Virus record (IMG/VR): IMGVR_UViG_3300035157_001159
Location: 24,618 to 88,617 of that record
DNA: 64,000 nucleotides
Strand: one strand, 5' to 3'
Origin: a virus
Positions 56,740 to 64,000 of the stretch are shown one piece after another; positions within the stretch are counted from its first letter, which is position 1, and every line of letters starts with the position of its first letter. A model generated the notes under the pieces. That model saw only the letters and a program-made list of their open reading frames with translations. It made no database searches and was not told where the DNA came from. Position numbers and translations under genes: made by a program.

Positions 56740-57273
56740 ATGTCAGAAAGACCAACAAATTGGCAACAAAGACAATATCTTTCTTTTGGTCCACATTTTA
56801 GGATAGAATCTGCTAATCCTGAGATGGGAATCAATGGATCTATAGTTTATGATTTGTTTGCTCAAACTGCTAATGGTGATAAAAGCATTGTTGGCATGGC
56901 AAATGGTGGTCTTTATCACATTTATAATGATCAAGCAATTGAAATAGTTGGTGGACAAGAGGATGAATCTGGTGGAGTTAATATTAATATTATTGGTAAG
57001 AATGGTGATGTTTGGATTACAGCACAACAGAATGGTGAGGTGAAGATAAGAGGGAAGAAGATAGTAGTGGATGCTGATGAGGATATGGATCTAGTTGCAG
57101 GTAATAATGTAACTATTAAAGCTGGAAATAGAATATTACTTAAATCAAACGTAGCAGATTGTGATGCTTTAAGAGGTAATCTAGCACCTAGAGATGTTAC
57201 ATTTTTAGGTCAAGTATACGGAGGTAGTAAACTTGGTATCGATAAAATTCCATCTGGTGGGTTGATATCATGA
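56740..57273 (+). CDS. gp5 C-terminal-type beta-helix (spike needle) protein
   Basis: A 177-residue protein. After RQYLSFGPHFRIESANPEMGI, residues about 70-140 form a regular triple-strand helix pattern (INIIGKNGDVWITAQQNGE, VKIRGKKIVVDADEDMDLV, AGNNVTIKAGNRILLKS) as in the T4 gp5 C-terminal needle and VgrG tips. No PAAR metal site. In T4 this is part of gp5; here it is its own gene and could be the trimeric needle. It overlaps the next gene by 4 bases. Confidence 0.75.
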   Translation: MSERPTNWQQRQYLSFGPHFRIESANPEMGINGSIVYDLFAQTANGDKSIVGMANGGLYHIYNDQAIEIVGGQEDESGGVNINIIGKNGDVWITAQQNGEVKIRGKKIVVDADEDMDLVAGNNVTIKAGNRILLKSNVADCDALRGNLAPRDVTFLGQVYGGSKLGIDKIPSGGLIS

Positions 57274-60200
57274 CACAAGAGAAGGAAAGGTATCCTGGTA
57301 ATCCGTCGTATGAGGATAGTGCTACTACCAACGTTGTTGGTGATGGTGAAAACGGTGGTGTAGTAGAATTTAATGATGATGTATATGTTTATGGCACACT
57401 TTATGCTGATGTATTTGGTTCTGCTTTAAATGTTGATAGTTTAACAGAATTAGAAGTTGGAAAGTTAGTAGTTAATGATGATGCTATTTTCAATAGTGAT
57501 GTTTATATTGCTGGTGAATTAGATGTAGAATATTTAACAGTAAAACAAAGATTTAATGTTGGTGTTGGTGGTAGTGTACTTACTGCTATTTCATCAGCAA
57601 AGTATGAAGATGATGGTCAAATACCTGGCCGAGTAGGTATAGGAACTTCACAACCTGACGGTAGATTCCAAGTTAATGTTGGTGGAGAGGGTCTTGACCC
57701 AGAAATGCCAGTTGATCCCCTTTATTCTGCTTTTATTGTTACTGATAAGGGTGGTATTGGTATTGGGACAACGCAACCTGATGGTAAATTCCAGATTGGT
57801 GATGAATGTGTAACAGTTACTGAAGAGTGTAGAGTTGGTATAGGGACCAGTCTGCCTGATGGTAAAGTGCAGGTTGGTGTAAGAGAAAAATCATTTATTT
57901 TAGCACAAGATCCTAATACGGGAGTTACTTCAGTAGGTATTGGAACAACACAACCATACCAACATCTGCAGGTTGGTGAAAAAGATGATTCTTTTGTTGT
58001 AACTGAAACGGGTATTGTAGGAATTGGTAGTACAGATCCTGGTAATATACCTAATTATGATGCTTCTATTGATGGTCCGATAAAACTTGATGTAGAAGGA
58101 ACGGTCAAGATTGATAGGAATATAATTGACTCTGCTGATTCACCAGGTGTCAATGGATACTACATGAATCAGGATGTAAATGGTATTCGTTGGATACAAG
58201 CATCTCCTTTAAGTCTTGATGGTATGTATGCCCAAGATGAGGGTGTTTATCTACCTAATAATAGTGCTGCTCAGTTATTTACTGTTTGGAATTATAAACA
58301 AATTAACAGTCAAGGTACTGGTGTAGATAATCTAATTCCAATACCAAATCCAAATAATCCAACAATGATCTGTGATATACAGACACAGGATTTCTGGGGT
58401 CATAATGGAACTAACATCTATAGGATGACCAAGGTTGGTATTAATAATAATAATCCATACGCTGATTTAGATATAACTGGAGAAGTTCATGCTACTGGTA
58501 ATGTTGATTTTGATTCTCAGTTAAATGTTGATGGTGATACGTATTTAAATGCTAAACTAGATGTTGACGGTGCTACAACTTTAAATGCTACACTAGATGT
58601 AGATGGTAATACAACTTTAAATGCTGCATTAGATGTAGATGGTGGTACAACTTTAAATTCTACTTTAGATGTAGACGGTCTTACCACATTCAATGATGGT
58701 ACTGATGCCTCTAGTCCTACAAATGCTTCTGTTCAATTGGATGGTGGTTTAGGTGTTGTTAAAAAGGTACATATTGGTGGAAAGGTAACTGTTGATGATG
58801 CTACTCAATCAAATGACAAAGATACTGGATCTATAATTACTGAAGGTGGTGTTGGTATTGAAAAGAATTTAAATGTAGGTCAGAATACAAAACTTATTGG
58901 TACTTTAGAATTAGAAAGTTTCTTAATTGATAAAATTAATAAAACTGGATATGATTCTAGTAAAACTAAGAATGATTGGAGATTATCCGCATACGCAGAT
59001 GGTGTAAAATGGAGACCTTCTGGTGTAGAAACTAAGAATACTTTTTGGGTAACAAAGGATGGTGATGATACAAATACTGGATTGCTAGAAGGTGATGCTA
59101 TGGCAACTATAGGTGCTGCAGCTGCGGTAGCACAAGAGGGTGATACTATTAAAGTTCGTTCTGGTGTTTATACTGAAAATAATCCTATTGGATTGAGGGA
59201 TAATGTTACTGTAACTGGAGAAGATCTTAGATTAGTTAGTGTAATTCCTTCTAATACTAATAAAGATGTTTTTCATGTTAGACGTGGTTGTTTAATACAG
59301 AATCTAAGTTTTCATGGTTCAAATGGCGTACAGACAGAACATTCGACAAAGATGGGTGCGGTTGCTTTCCCACCAACTATAGCAGATATTAATAGTGGTG
59401 AATTTTTCCAAGCAGTGACTGGATATACTGTTGTTGGACCAGCAAATGAAGGATCAACGGGTAGATATAAGAGTCCTTATATCAGAAACTGTACTAATTT
59501 TATGACTAAGAGTATTGGAATGAAGATCAATGGTCATCATGTGAATGCTGCTTATACTGGAACTAATGATCTTGGACAAGATCTAAAGAGTATGGTTTGT
59601 GATTCATTTACACAATATAATGAGGCTGGTATTGGTGTTTCTATTTCTCATAATGGATATGCTCAGTTAGTTTCTATCTTCACTATTGGAAATAAGATTG
59701 CTATTGGTTGTACTTCTGGTGGACAATGTGACCTTACAAACTCTAACTCATCATTTGGTATTTTTGGATTAGTTGCTGATGGTGTTGGTGCTGTTGAATT
59801 TGATGGAACAACTGAGGAAGCTATTGGTGGAGAATCTGATAGTGTTAAATTATTGGAATGTAGAGATTTTAATAGTCCCAGAAGATATAGAACACCATTT
59901 GATGGTCAGGGAGCATATTTTCATTTAGATTTAAGTACATATCAAGATGTTTTACCTTCATATAGTGGAACTGTAACTAAACCATTAGAATTTATTAGGT
60001 CTGTTGAAGTAACAAATGGTGGTAATGCTGGTGAGTATAGTGCTTCTGCTCCACCAGTTGTTACTGCTACTTTACCTAGAGGTCCAGAAGCAATTTTTGC
60101 TGAGTTTTCTCCAAATATAACTGAAGATGGTAGAATTGAATCAATTGATGTAATTGCTAGTGGTAGAAATTTCTTACCAGTAAATAATGATGCTTCTACT

Positions 60201-60689
60201 AGAGATAATACTAAAGAACAAGAGTGTATAATTACTATATCTGGTGGTGGATCAGCAACTGCTGAAGCAAATATGGATCCTATATTATTTACTGTTGATG
60301 AAGCAACTGAAACTCCTACAGTATTACCAGATAGAGGAAAGACTACAATAACTTTTAATGAGTTTATTCCATATTCTGTAACTGCTGGTACTAAGGTAGA
60401 GTTAGTAAGGTTGAGTAGGATTATTACCAGTTCACATTCGTTTGAATACATAGGTGCTGGTACAGATATAAATACAGCTAACCCATTCCAGGCTGGAAAA
60501 CCAATACCAGAAAATGAAGTTGTTGCCATTAATGGCGGTCAAGTTCCTTTCACAAGTACGGATCAAAAAGGTAATTTTAGAATTGGTGACGGATTGACAA
60601 TTGATCAAACTACGTCTACAATACGAGGAAGGGATTTTAACAGAGCAATACAAGCACAATTAACACCACTGATATTAGCATTGAAATAA
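57270..60689 (+). CDS. Large fibre/baseplate protein: VGIGT repeats, LDVDG repeats, beta-helix
   Basis: A 1139-residue protein. Residues about 120-270 have five VGIGTTxPxxxxQV repeats (RVGIGTSQPDGRFQV, GIGIGTTQPDGKFQI, VGIGTSLPDGKVQV, VGIGTTQPYQHLQV, VGIGSTDPG). Residues about 418-477 have five 12-residue LDVDGxTTLNAx repeats. From ~590, FWVTKDGDDTNTG and IKVRSGVYTENNPIGLRDNVTVTGE begin a pectate-lyase-like helix. The end STDQKGNFRIGDGLTIDQTT matches the 16.7-kb protein. It is likely a tail fibre or a large baseplate structural protein. Confidence 0.75.
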   Translation: MTQEKERYPGNPSYEDSATTNVVGDGENGGVVEFNDDVYVYGTLYADVFGSALNVDSLTELEVGKLVVNDDAIFNSDVYIAGELDVEYLTVKQRFNVGVGGSVLTAISSAKYEDDGQIPGRVGIGTSQPDGRFQVNVGGEGLDPEMPVDPLYSAFIVTDKGGIGIGTTQPDGKFQIGDECVTVTEECRVGIGTSLPDGKVQVGVREKSFILAQDPNTGVTSVGIGTTQPYQHLQVGEKDDSFVVTETGIVGIGSTDPGNIPNYDASIDGPIKLDVEGTVKIDRNIIDSADSPGVNGYYMNQDVNGIRWIQASPLSLDGMYAQDEGVYLPNNSAAQLFTVWNYKQINSQGTGVDNLIPIPNPNNPTMICDIQTQDFWGHNGTNIYRMTKVGINNNNPYADLDITGEVHATGNVDFDSQLNVDGDTYLNAKLDVDGATTLNATLDVDGNTTLNAALDVDGGTTLNSTLDVDGLTTFNDGTDASSPTNASVQLDGGLGVVKKVHIGGKVTVDDATQSNDKDTGSIITEGGVGIEKNLNVGQNTKLIGTLELESFLIDKINKTGYDSSKTKNDWRLSAYADGVKWRPSGVETKNTFWVTKDGDDTNTGLLEGDAMATIGAAAAVAQEGDTIKVRSGVYTENNPIGLRDNVTVTGEDLRLVSVIPSNTNKDVFHVRRGCLIQNLSFHGSNGVQTEHSTKMGAVAFPPTIADINSGEFFQAVTGYTVVGPANEGSTGRYKSPYIRNCTNFMTKSIGMKINGHHVNAAYTGTNDLGQDLKSMVCDSFTQYNEAGIGVSISHNGYAQLVSIFTIGNKIAIGCTSGGQCDLTNSNSSFGIFGLVADGVGAVEFDGTTEEAIGGESDSVKLLECRDFNSPRRYRTPFDGQGAYFHLDLSTYQDVLPSYSGTVTKPLEFIRSVEVTNGGNAGEYSASAPPVVTATLPRGPEAIFAEFSPNITEDGRIESIDVIASGRNFLPVNNDASTRDNTKEQECIITISGGGSATAEANMDPILFTVDEATETPTVLPDRGKTTITFNEFIPYSVTAGTKVELVRLSRIITSSHSFEYIGAGTDINTANPFQAGKPIPENEVVAINGGQVPFTSTDQKGNFRIGDGLTIDQTTSTIRGRDFNRAIQAQLTPLILALK
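58521..58700 (+). repeat. Five 36-nt in-frame repeats (LDVDGxTTLNAx)
   Basis: Five tandem 36-nt units, each coding LxVDGxTxLNxx, with DNA varying mostly at third positions. They form a short shaft segment of the large fibre protein. Confidence 0.8.
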
Positions 60690-62339
60690 ATGGCAATAGC
60701 ACCCGTAAATAAGTTTATTAATATTGCTGTTCCTGTAGCACCAGGTACACAGAAGATATATGAAGTTCCTACAGGAACAACTTCACTATTACTTTACGCA
60801 CAGGTTGCTAATGTTGCTATAGGTCAGACATATCCAACAGTTGAATTTTTTCAGAGAAGAGAATCAAGAAGTACTGGTAATACTAGAGATATAAGGGTAT
60901 TAAAGGGAGCAGAAATACCACCAAATGATGGTGTAATATTAGTTGATGGTAGAATGGTGTTGGAGAAGACACCTTTGGTATTGGATAAAATTTATATTAG
61001 AGGAACTCAGCAGAATGTTGGTATAATAACAGGTGTAAACTATGATGAACCAACAGGTATTGCCACAGTTATGTGTGGAGGACTTCATAAGTTAAATGCA
61101 GGTGATCCAATAACTATGGGTGGAATTTATTTTACTTGTGGTAGTGCTTATACACCTGGTAATGCAACAACATATAATCCTACTACTGGTCTTTTGGTAT
61201 TAGATATTGGTACTCACTCTTTGACTGTTGGACAGAAAATTAAGATTAATAATGGAGCAATGAAGTTCACTTGTGGACAAGATGGTGGTGCTACTCAACA
61301 TGCTTATCCTCGTTCTTCAGACCCTGCTGGTAATGCTACTTCTTTAACTATTTCAGCAGTCACAGGAACTACTGTTACTGTACAGGTTATTAATAGTCCT
61401 CCTTCTACAAATACAACAGCTCATAGTTTTGTTGCTGATAGTGGAGTTGCTAATTCTGTTACTGATTTAGCATATAGTGGTATCACTACAAATATATTCC
61501 CTGATCCACAACAGTCTTATGTTGTTGATAGAATAGTTGATAACGTTGGAACATCGAGAACTTTTTCAACTTATCTTGGTAGTGCTAAAGGAAATGTTCA
61601 TAATTATGAACCTGCTGTTCATAAATTTGTTCGTGCTCAACCAGAAGCTCTTGAGGTTATTAGTAGTACTGGGCATAGTGGTGTAGATCAGTTTACTGCT
61701 GGATCAGGTACATCATACGATCCAAATACTGGTGTTCTTAGTGTTACAACTACAGGTACTAATAGTTTACAGAATGGTGATAGAGTTAAATTTGCTCTCA
61801 ATTCCTTTACTTTTGAGTGTGATAAGGATAGTAGAGCAACAGAACACCAATATCCAAGAGCAAGTGATCCTATTAATGGAAAGTGGTTAGAAGTTTCTAA
61901 TGTTAATTCATCAGCTAATAGTTTTGATGTACAGGTATTAAATTTTGTTCCCTCTACTAATACATCAAATCATTATTGGAAAGAATCTACTGCAAATGGC
62001 ATAACTAAACAAGGAACTATGTTTAATGTTTATGATGCTGAGTATGATCCTATTTTGGGTGAAGTTAAATTAACGATTGGTCCAAATAATCTTGCTAATA
62101 ATGACACTGTAATGCTTGTTGAAAATTCTTTAATATTTACTTGTACTATGGATAATCATGATAGTGAACATGCTTATCCTCGTGATACAGATCCTGCTGC
62201 AAATGCTGCTCTGGGATTAGCGGTTGCACAAGCAAATAGTTCAATACGAATTAATGTTGGAAGTTCTCTTTCTGGTGGGTTTGTTGCTCCATTGGAAATG
62301 GAATTGATAGCAAGTATTCTCGAAAATAGTAATGTATAA
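60690..62339 (+). CDS. Fibre-like protein with three HAYPR-type domains
   Basis: A 549-residue protein starting right after the preceding stop. Residues 1-105 are the beta N-domain ([41 protein letters not shown]). Then come three related domains (about 160-255, 335-440, 440-535): [91 protein letters not shown]. The same domain, once, is in the 16.7-kb protein. Probably carbohydrate- or partner-binding knobs; function unknown. Confidence 0.7.
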   Translation: MAIAPVNKFINIAVPVAPGTQKIYEVPTGTTSLLLYAQVANVAIGQTYPTVEFFQRRESRSTGNTRDIRVLKGAEIPPNDGVILVDGRMVLEKTPLVLDKIYIRGTQQNVGIITGVNYDEPTGIATVMCGGLHKLNAGDPITMGGIYFTCGSAYTPGNATTYNPTTGLLVLDIGTHSLTVGQKIKINNGAMKFTCGQDGGATQHAYPRSSDPAGNATSLTISAVTGTTVTVQVINSPPSTNTTAHSFVADSGVANSVTDLAYSGITTNIFPDPQQSYVVDRIVDNVGTSRTFSTYLGSAKGNVHNYEPAVHKFVRAQPEALEVISSTGHSGVDQFTAGSGTSYDPNTGVLSVTTTGTNSLQNGDRVKFALNSFTFECDKDSRATEHQYPRASDPINGKWLEVSNVNSSANSFDVQVLNFVPSTNTSNHYWKESTANGITKQGTMFNVYDAEYDPILGEVKLTIGPNNLANNDTVMLVENSLIFTCTMDNHDSEHAYPRDTDPAANAALGLAVAQANSSIRINVGSSLSGGFVAPLEMELIASILENSNV

Positions 62340-62341
62340 TT

Positions 62342-64000
62342 ATGCCAAGGTATCTTAGTGGTAGAGTAAGAAAGGATCCTCCTGAGAAGTTAGATCCAGA
62401 AAGGTATAAATTTTTAGGTCTTGAACAGGCAGAACCAACTTTAGGTGATCCTGGTACAAGTGATCCTGTTCCTTCTGGATCTCAGTATCAGTTAGTTGCT
62501 GTTCCTGGTAATCCTGGTAAAAGATATTGGGTTCCTGTTGGTGGTGGATTAATTCCAGGTGCTATTAGTGTATATGATGAAGGAACTATAGTAGGTAGTG
62601 CTAATAGTATTACACAACTTAATTTTGAAGGTGCTGCTGTTGAAGCCTTTGTAGATGTTCAAAATCCTTCAGGACATCCTGGTATTGCTGCTACTGTAAC
62701 TGTTATACCAACTACAATTGGTTCCGATCCACCTCCTGATCCAAGACATGGAGAGTTGTGGTGGGAGACTGATAGTGGTGATATGTTCATATATTTTATT
62801 GATGAAGATGGAACTGGTGTTTGGGTTACTGCTAACTCAGGTGGTGGTAATGTAAATCCAGGGCCTCCTGGTGCTCCTGGTCCTCAAGGTAATATAGGTC
62901 TTACTGGTCCTGATGGACCTCCTGGACCTTCTGGTCCTCCTGGTGCTCCATCAACTGTAGCAGGTCCTCCTGGTCCTCCAGGTGCTGGTGGTCCTCCAGG
63001 TGATGCTGGTCCTCCAGGAAATCCGTCTACTGTTGCTGGTCCTCCTGGTAATACTGGTCCTCCTGGACCTCCAGGTCCTGCGTCAAATGTAGCAGGTCCT
63101 CCTGGTCCTGAAGGTCCTCCTGGACCTGCTGGTCCTCCTGGTGCTGATTCTACTGTAGCAGGTCCTCCTGGACCTCCTGGTCCTGCTGGTGGTCCTCCTG
63201 GTCCTCCTGGACCTGGTGGTCCTCCTGGTAACGCTGGTCCTCCTGGTGCTCCAGCAACGACACCTGGACCTGCTGGTCCTCCAGGTCCTCCTGGAACAGA
63301 ACCTGGTCCTCCTGGACCTGCTGGTCCACCTGGAACTAATCCTGGACCTCCTGGTCCTGCTGGACCTCCTGGTCCTCCTGGACCGTCTCCTGCTGGTCCT
63401 CCTGGTCCTGCTGGACCTCCTGGTACACAACCTGGTCCTCCTGGTCCTGCTGGTCCTCCTGGACCGTCTCCTGCTGGTCCTCCAGGTTCTGCTGGTCCTC
63501 CTGGACCTCCTGGTCCCGCATCTCCTGGTCCTGCTGGTCCTCCTGGACCTGCTGGTCCTCCAGGTACTCAGTCTGGACCTGCTGGTCCTCCTGGTTCTTC
63601 TGGTCCTCCTGGTAACGCTGGTCCTCCTGGTTCTTCTGGTCCTCCTGGTGGCGGTGGTCCTTCTGGTCCTCCTGGTAGCGGTGGTCCTCCTGGTCCTCCT
63701 GGAACTACTCCTGGACCTCCTGGTCCTGGTGGTCCTCCTGGTCCTGCTGGTCCTCCTGGTGGATCTGGAGCTGCTAGTATTGGGGTAGCTATGAATGTAG
63801 TGACATCAAATACTGCTATTTCTTCACATAATAGTTGGACACAAATTATGCTTTGTCAGATTTCTAAATCTGCAGGCACTGATATTTTAGTTCGGGGACA
63901 TTTTAATTTCTTATATGGAATTCTAAATGATACTGATGAAGATGCTGGTATGAATGCTTATTTCAGAATTATGAGAAGAATAGGAACATCTGGTGGTTGG
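62342..64000 (+). CDS. Collagen-like tail fibre protein (3' end outside window)
   Basis: Open from ATG 62342 to the window end (553 codons), no stop. Residues 1-165 are a mixed N-domain ([40 protein letters not shown]). Residues about 174-475 are collagen-like Gly-X-Y repeats ([12 protein letters not shown]) with at least a dozen one-, two- or four-residue breaks such as STVA. After it a globular domain begins ([20 protein letters not shown]). Triple-helical trimers of this kind are known in phage fibres. Confidence 0.88.
   Translation, partial: MPRYLSGRVRKDPPEKLDPERYKFLGLEQAEPTLGDPGTSDPVPSGSQYQLVAVPGNPGKRYWVPVGGGLIPGAISVYDEGTIVGSANSITQLNFEGAAVEAFVDVQNPSGHPGIAATVTVIPTTIGSDPPPDPRHGELWWETDSGDMFIYFIDEDGTGVWVTANSGGGNVNPGPPGAPGPQGNIGLTGPDGPPGPSGPPGAPSTVAGPPGPPGAGGPPGDAGPPGNPSTVAGPPGNTGPPGPPGPASNVAGPPGPEGPPGPAGPPGADSTVAGPPGPPGPAGGPPGPPGPGGPPGNAGPPGAPATTPGPAGPPGPPGTEPGPPGPAGPPGTNPGPPGPAGPPGPPGPSPAGPPGPAGPPGTQPGPPGPAGPPGPSPAGPPGSAGPPGPPGPASPGPAGPPGPAGPPGTQSGPAGPPGSSGPPGNAGPPGSSGPPGGGGPSGPPGSGGPPGPPGTTPGPPGPGGPPGPAGPPGGSGAASIGVAMNVVTSNTAISSHNSWTQIMLCQISKSAGTDILVRGHFNFLYGILNDTDEDAGMNAYFRIMRRIGTSGGW
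62861..63772 (+). repeat. Collagen-like Gly-X-Y coding repeat array
   Basis: About 910 nt of degenerate 9-nt repeats (GGTCCTCCT / GGTCCTGCT / GGACCTCCT). Nearly all Pro codons are CCT and Gly codons GGT or GGA. The high identity makes it prone to slippage and recombination, and the region will be hard to assemble. Confidence 0.9.

Noticed and set aside
63083-63430. Arg/Ser/Thr-rich minus-strand frame and Leu/Val-rich plus frame over the collagen repeats
   Set aside because: Both arise from the 9-nt Gly-Pro repeat read out of frame; the collagen frame is open through the region and runs to the window end.
1-64000. Photosynthesis genes (psbA, hli), integrase, insertion sequences
   Set aside because: No protein in the window shows their motifs; cyanophage assignment rests on other families.

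Overview
The window is one piece of a T4-like marine cyanophage genome (Kyanoviridae-type myovirus, host Prochlorococcus or Synechococcus). The DNA is AT-rich and packed with genes. It carries T4 orthologues recognisable from protein sequence: gp4, gp5, gp26, gp27, gp32, gp33, gp48, gp53, gp54 and gp59. It also carries cyanophage hallmarks: PhoH, ThyX, a MGME1/RecB-like exonuclease, a DUF1825 and a DUF4278 protein, and several 2OG-Fe(II) oxygenases. No psbA, hli, integrase, tRNA or CRISPR array was seen. Both ends cut through structural genes.

Layout. (1) 1-24.4 kb: forward-strand virion and tail-fibre block. It holds trimeric-fibre-like proteins, a subtilase with an inserted cupredoxin domain, three giant glycine-rich adhesin-like proteins, a protein with five CBM5/12-like repeats plus a beta-helix, and two cysteine-rich (about 9% Cys) proteins. 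(2) 24.4-31.4 kb: terminator plus sigma70-type promoter, then an overlapping operon for surface-sugar chemistry: GT9 heptosyltransferase-like, NodU/TobZ carbamoyltransferase, HldE-type nucleotidyltransferase and kinase as separate genes, HAD phosphatase, two 2OG oxygenases and a cupin. An HldD-like epimerase faces the operon on the minus strand. (3) 31.4-35.7 kb: a fibre-like protein, glutaredoxin, small conserved proteins and two tandem 2OG oxygenases. (4) 35.7-45.5 kb: a second copy of the terminator/promoter cassette, small ORFs with a duplicated leader motif, ThyX, PhoH, exonuclease, gp33, a third type of 2OG oxygenase, three tandem nitrilase-superfamily paralogues, gp59, DUF1825 and gp32. 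This looks like early/middle replication and metabolism. (5) 45.7-48.6 kb minus strand: gp53, gp48, an unknown protein and gp4. (6) 48.6-64 kb plus strand: gp54, gp26, two tape-measure-like proteins, gp27, gp5, a separate gp5-type beta-helix protein, fibre/structural proteins and a collagen-like fibre that runs off the end.

Regulation. T4-type late promoters (nATAAATA or CTAAATA) sit about 16-26 nt before most structural genes on both strands. Four sigma70-like promoters, each with an exact 17-bp spacer, precede the sugar operon, the small-ORF/nucleotide block and gp32. The gp32 leader carries four phased 10-nt repeats up to the start codon, a good candidate for autogenous translational control.

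The features most worth following up are the nitrilase triplet, the duplicated intergenic control cassette, the cupredoxin-in-subtilase protein, the Cys-rich twins, the phage ADP-heptose pathway with its decorations, the nested glycine-rich module and the gp32 leader.
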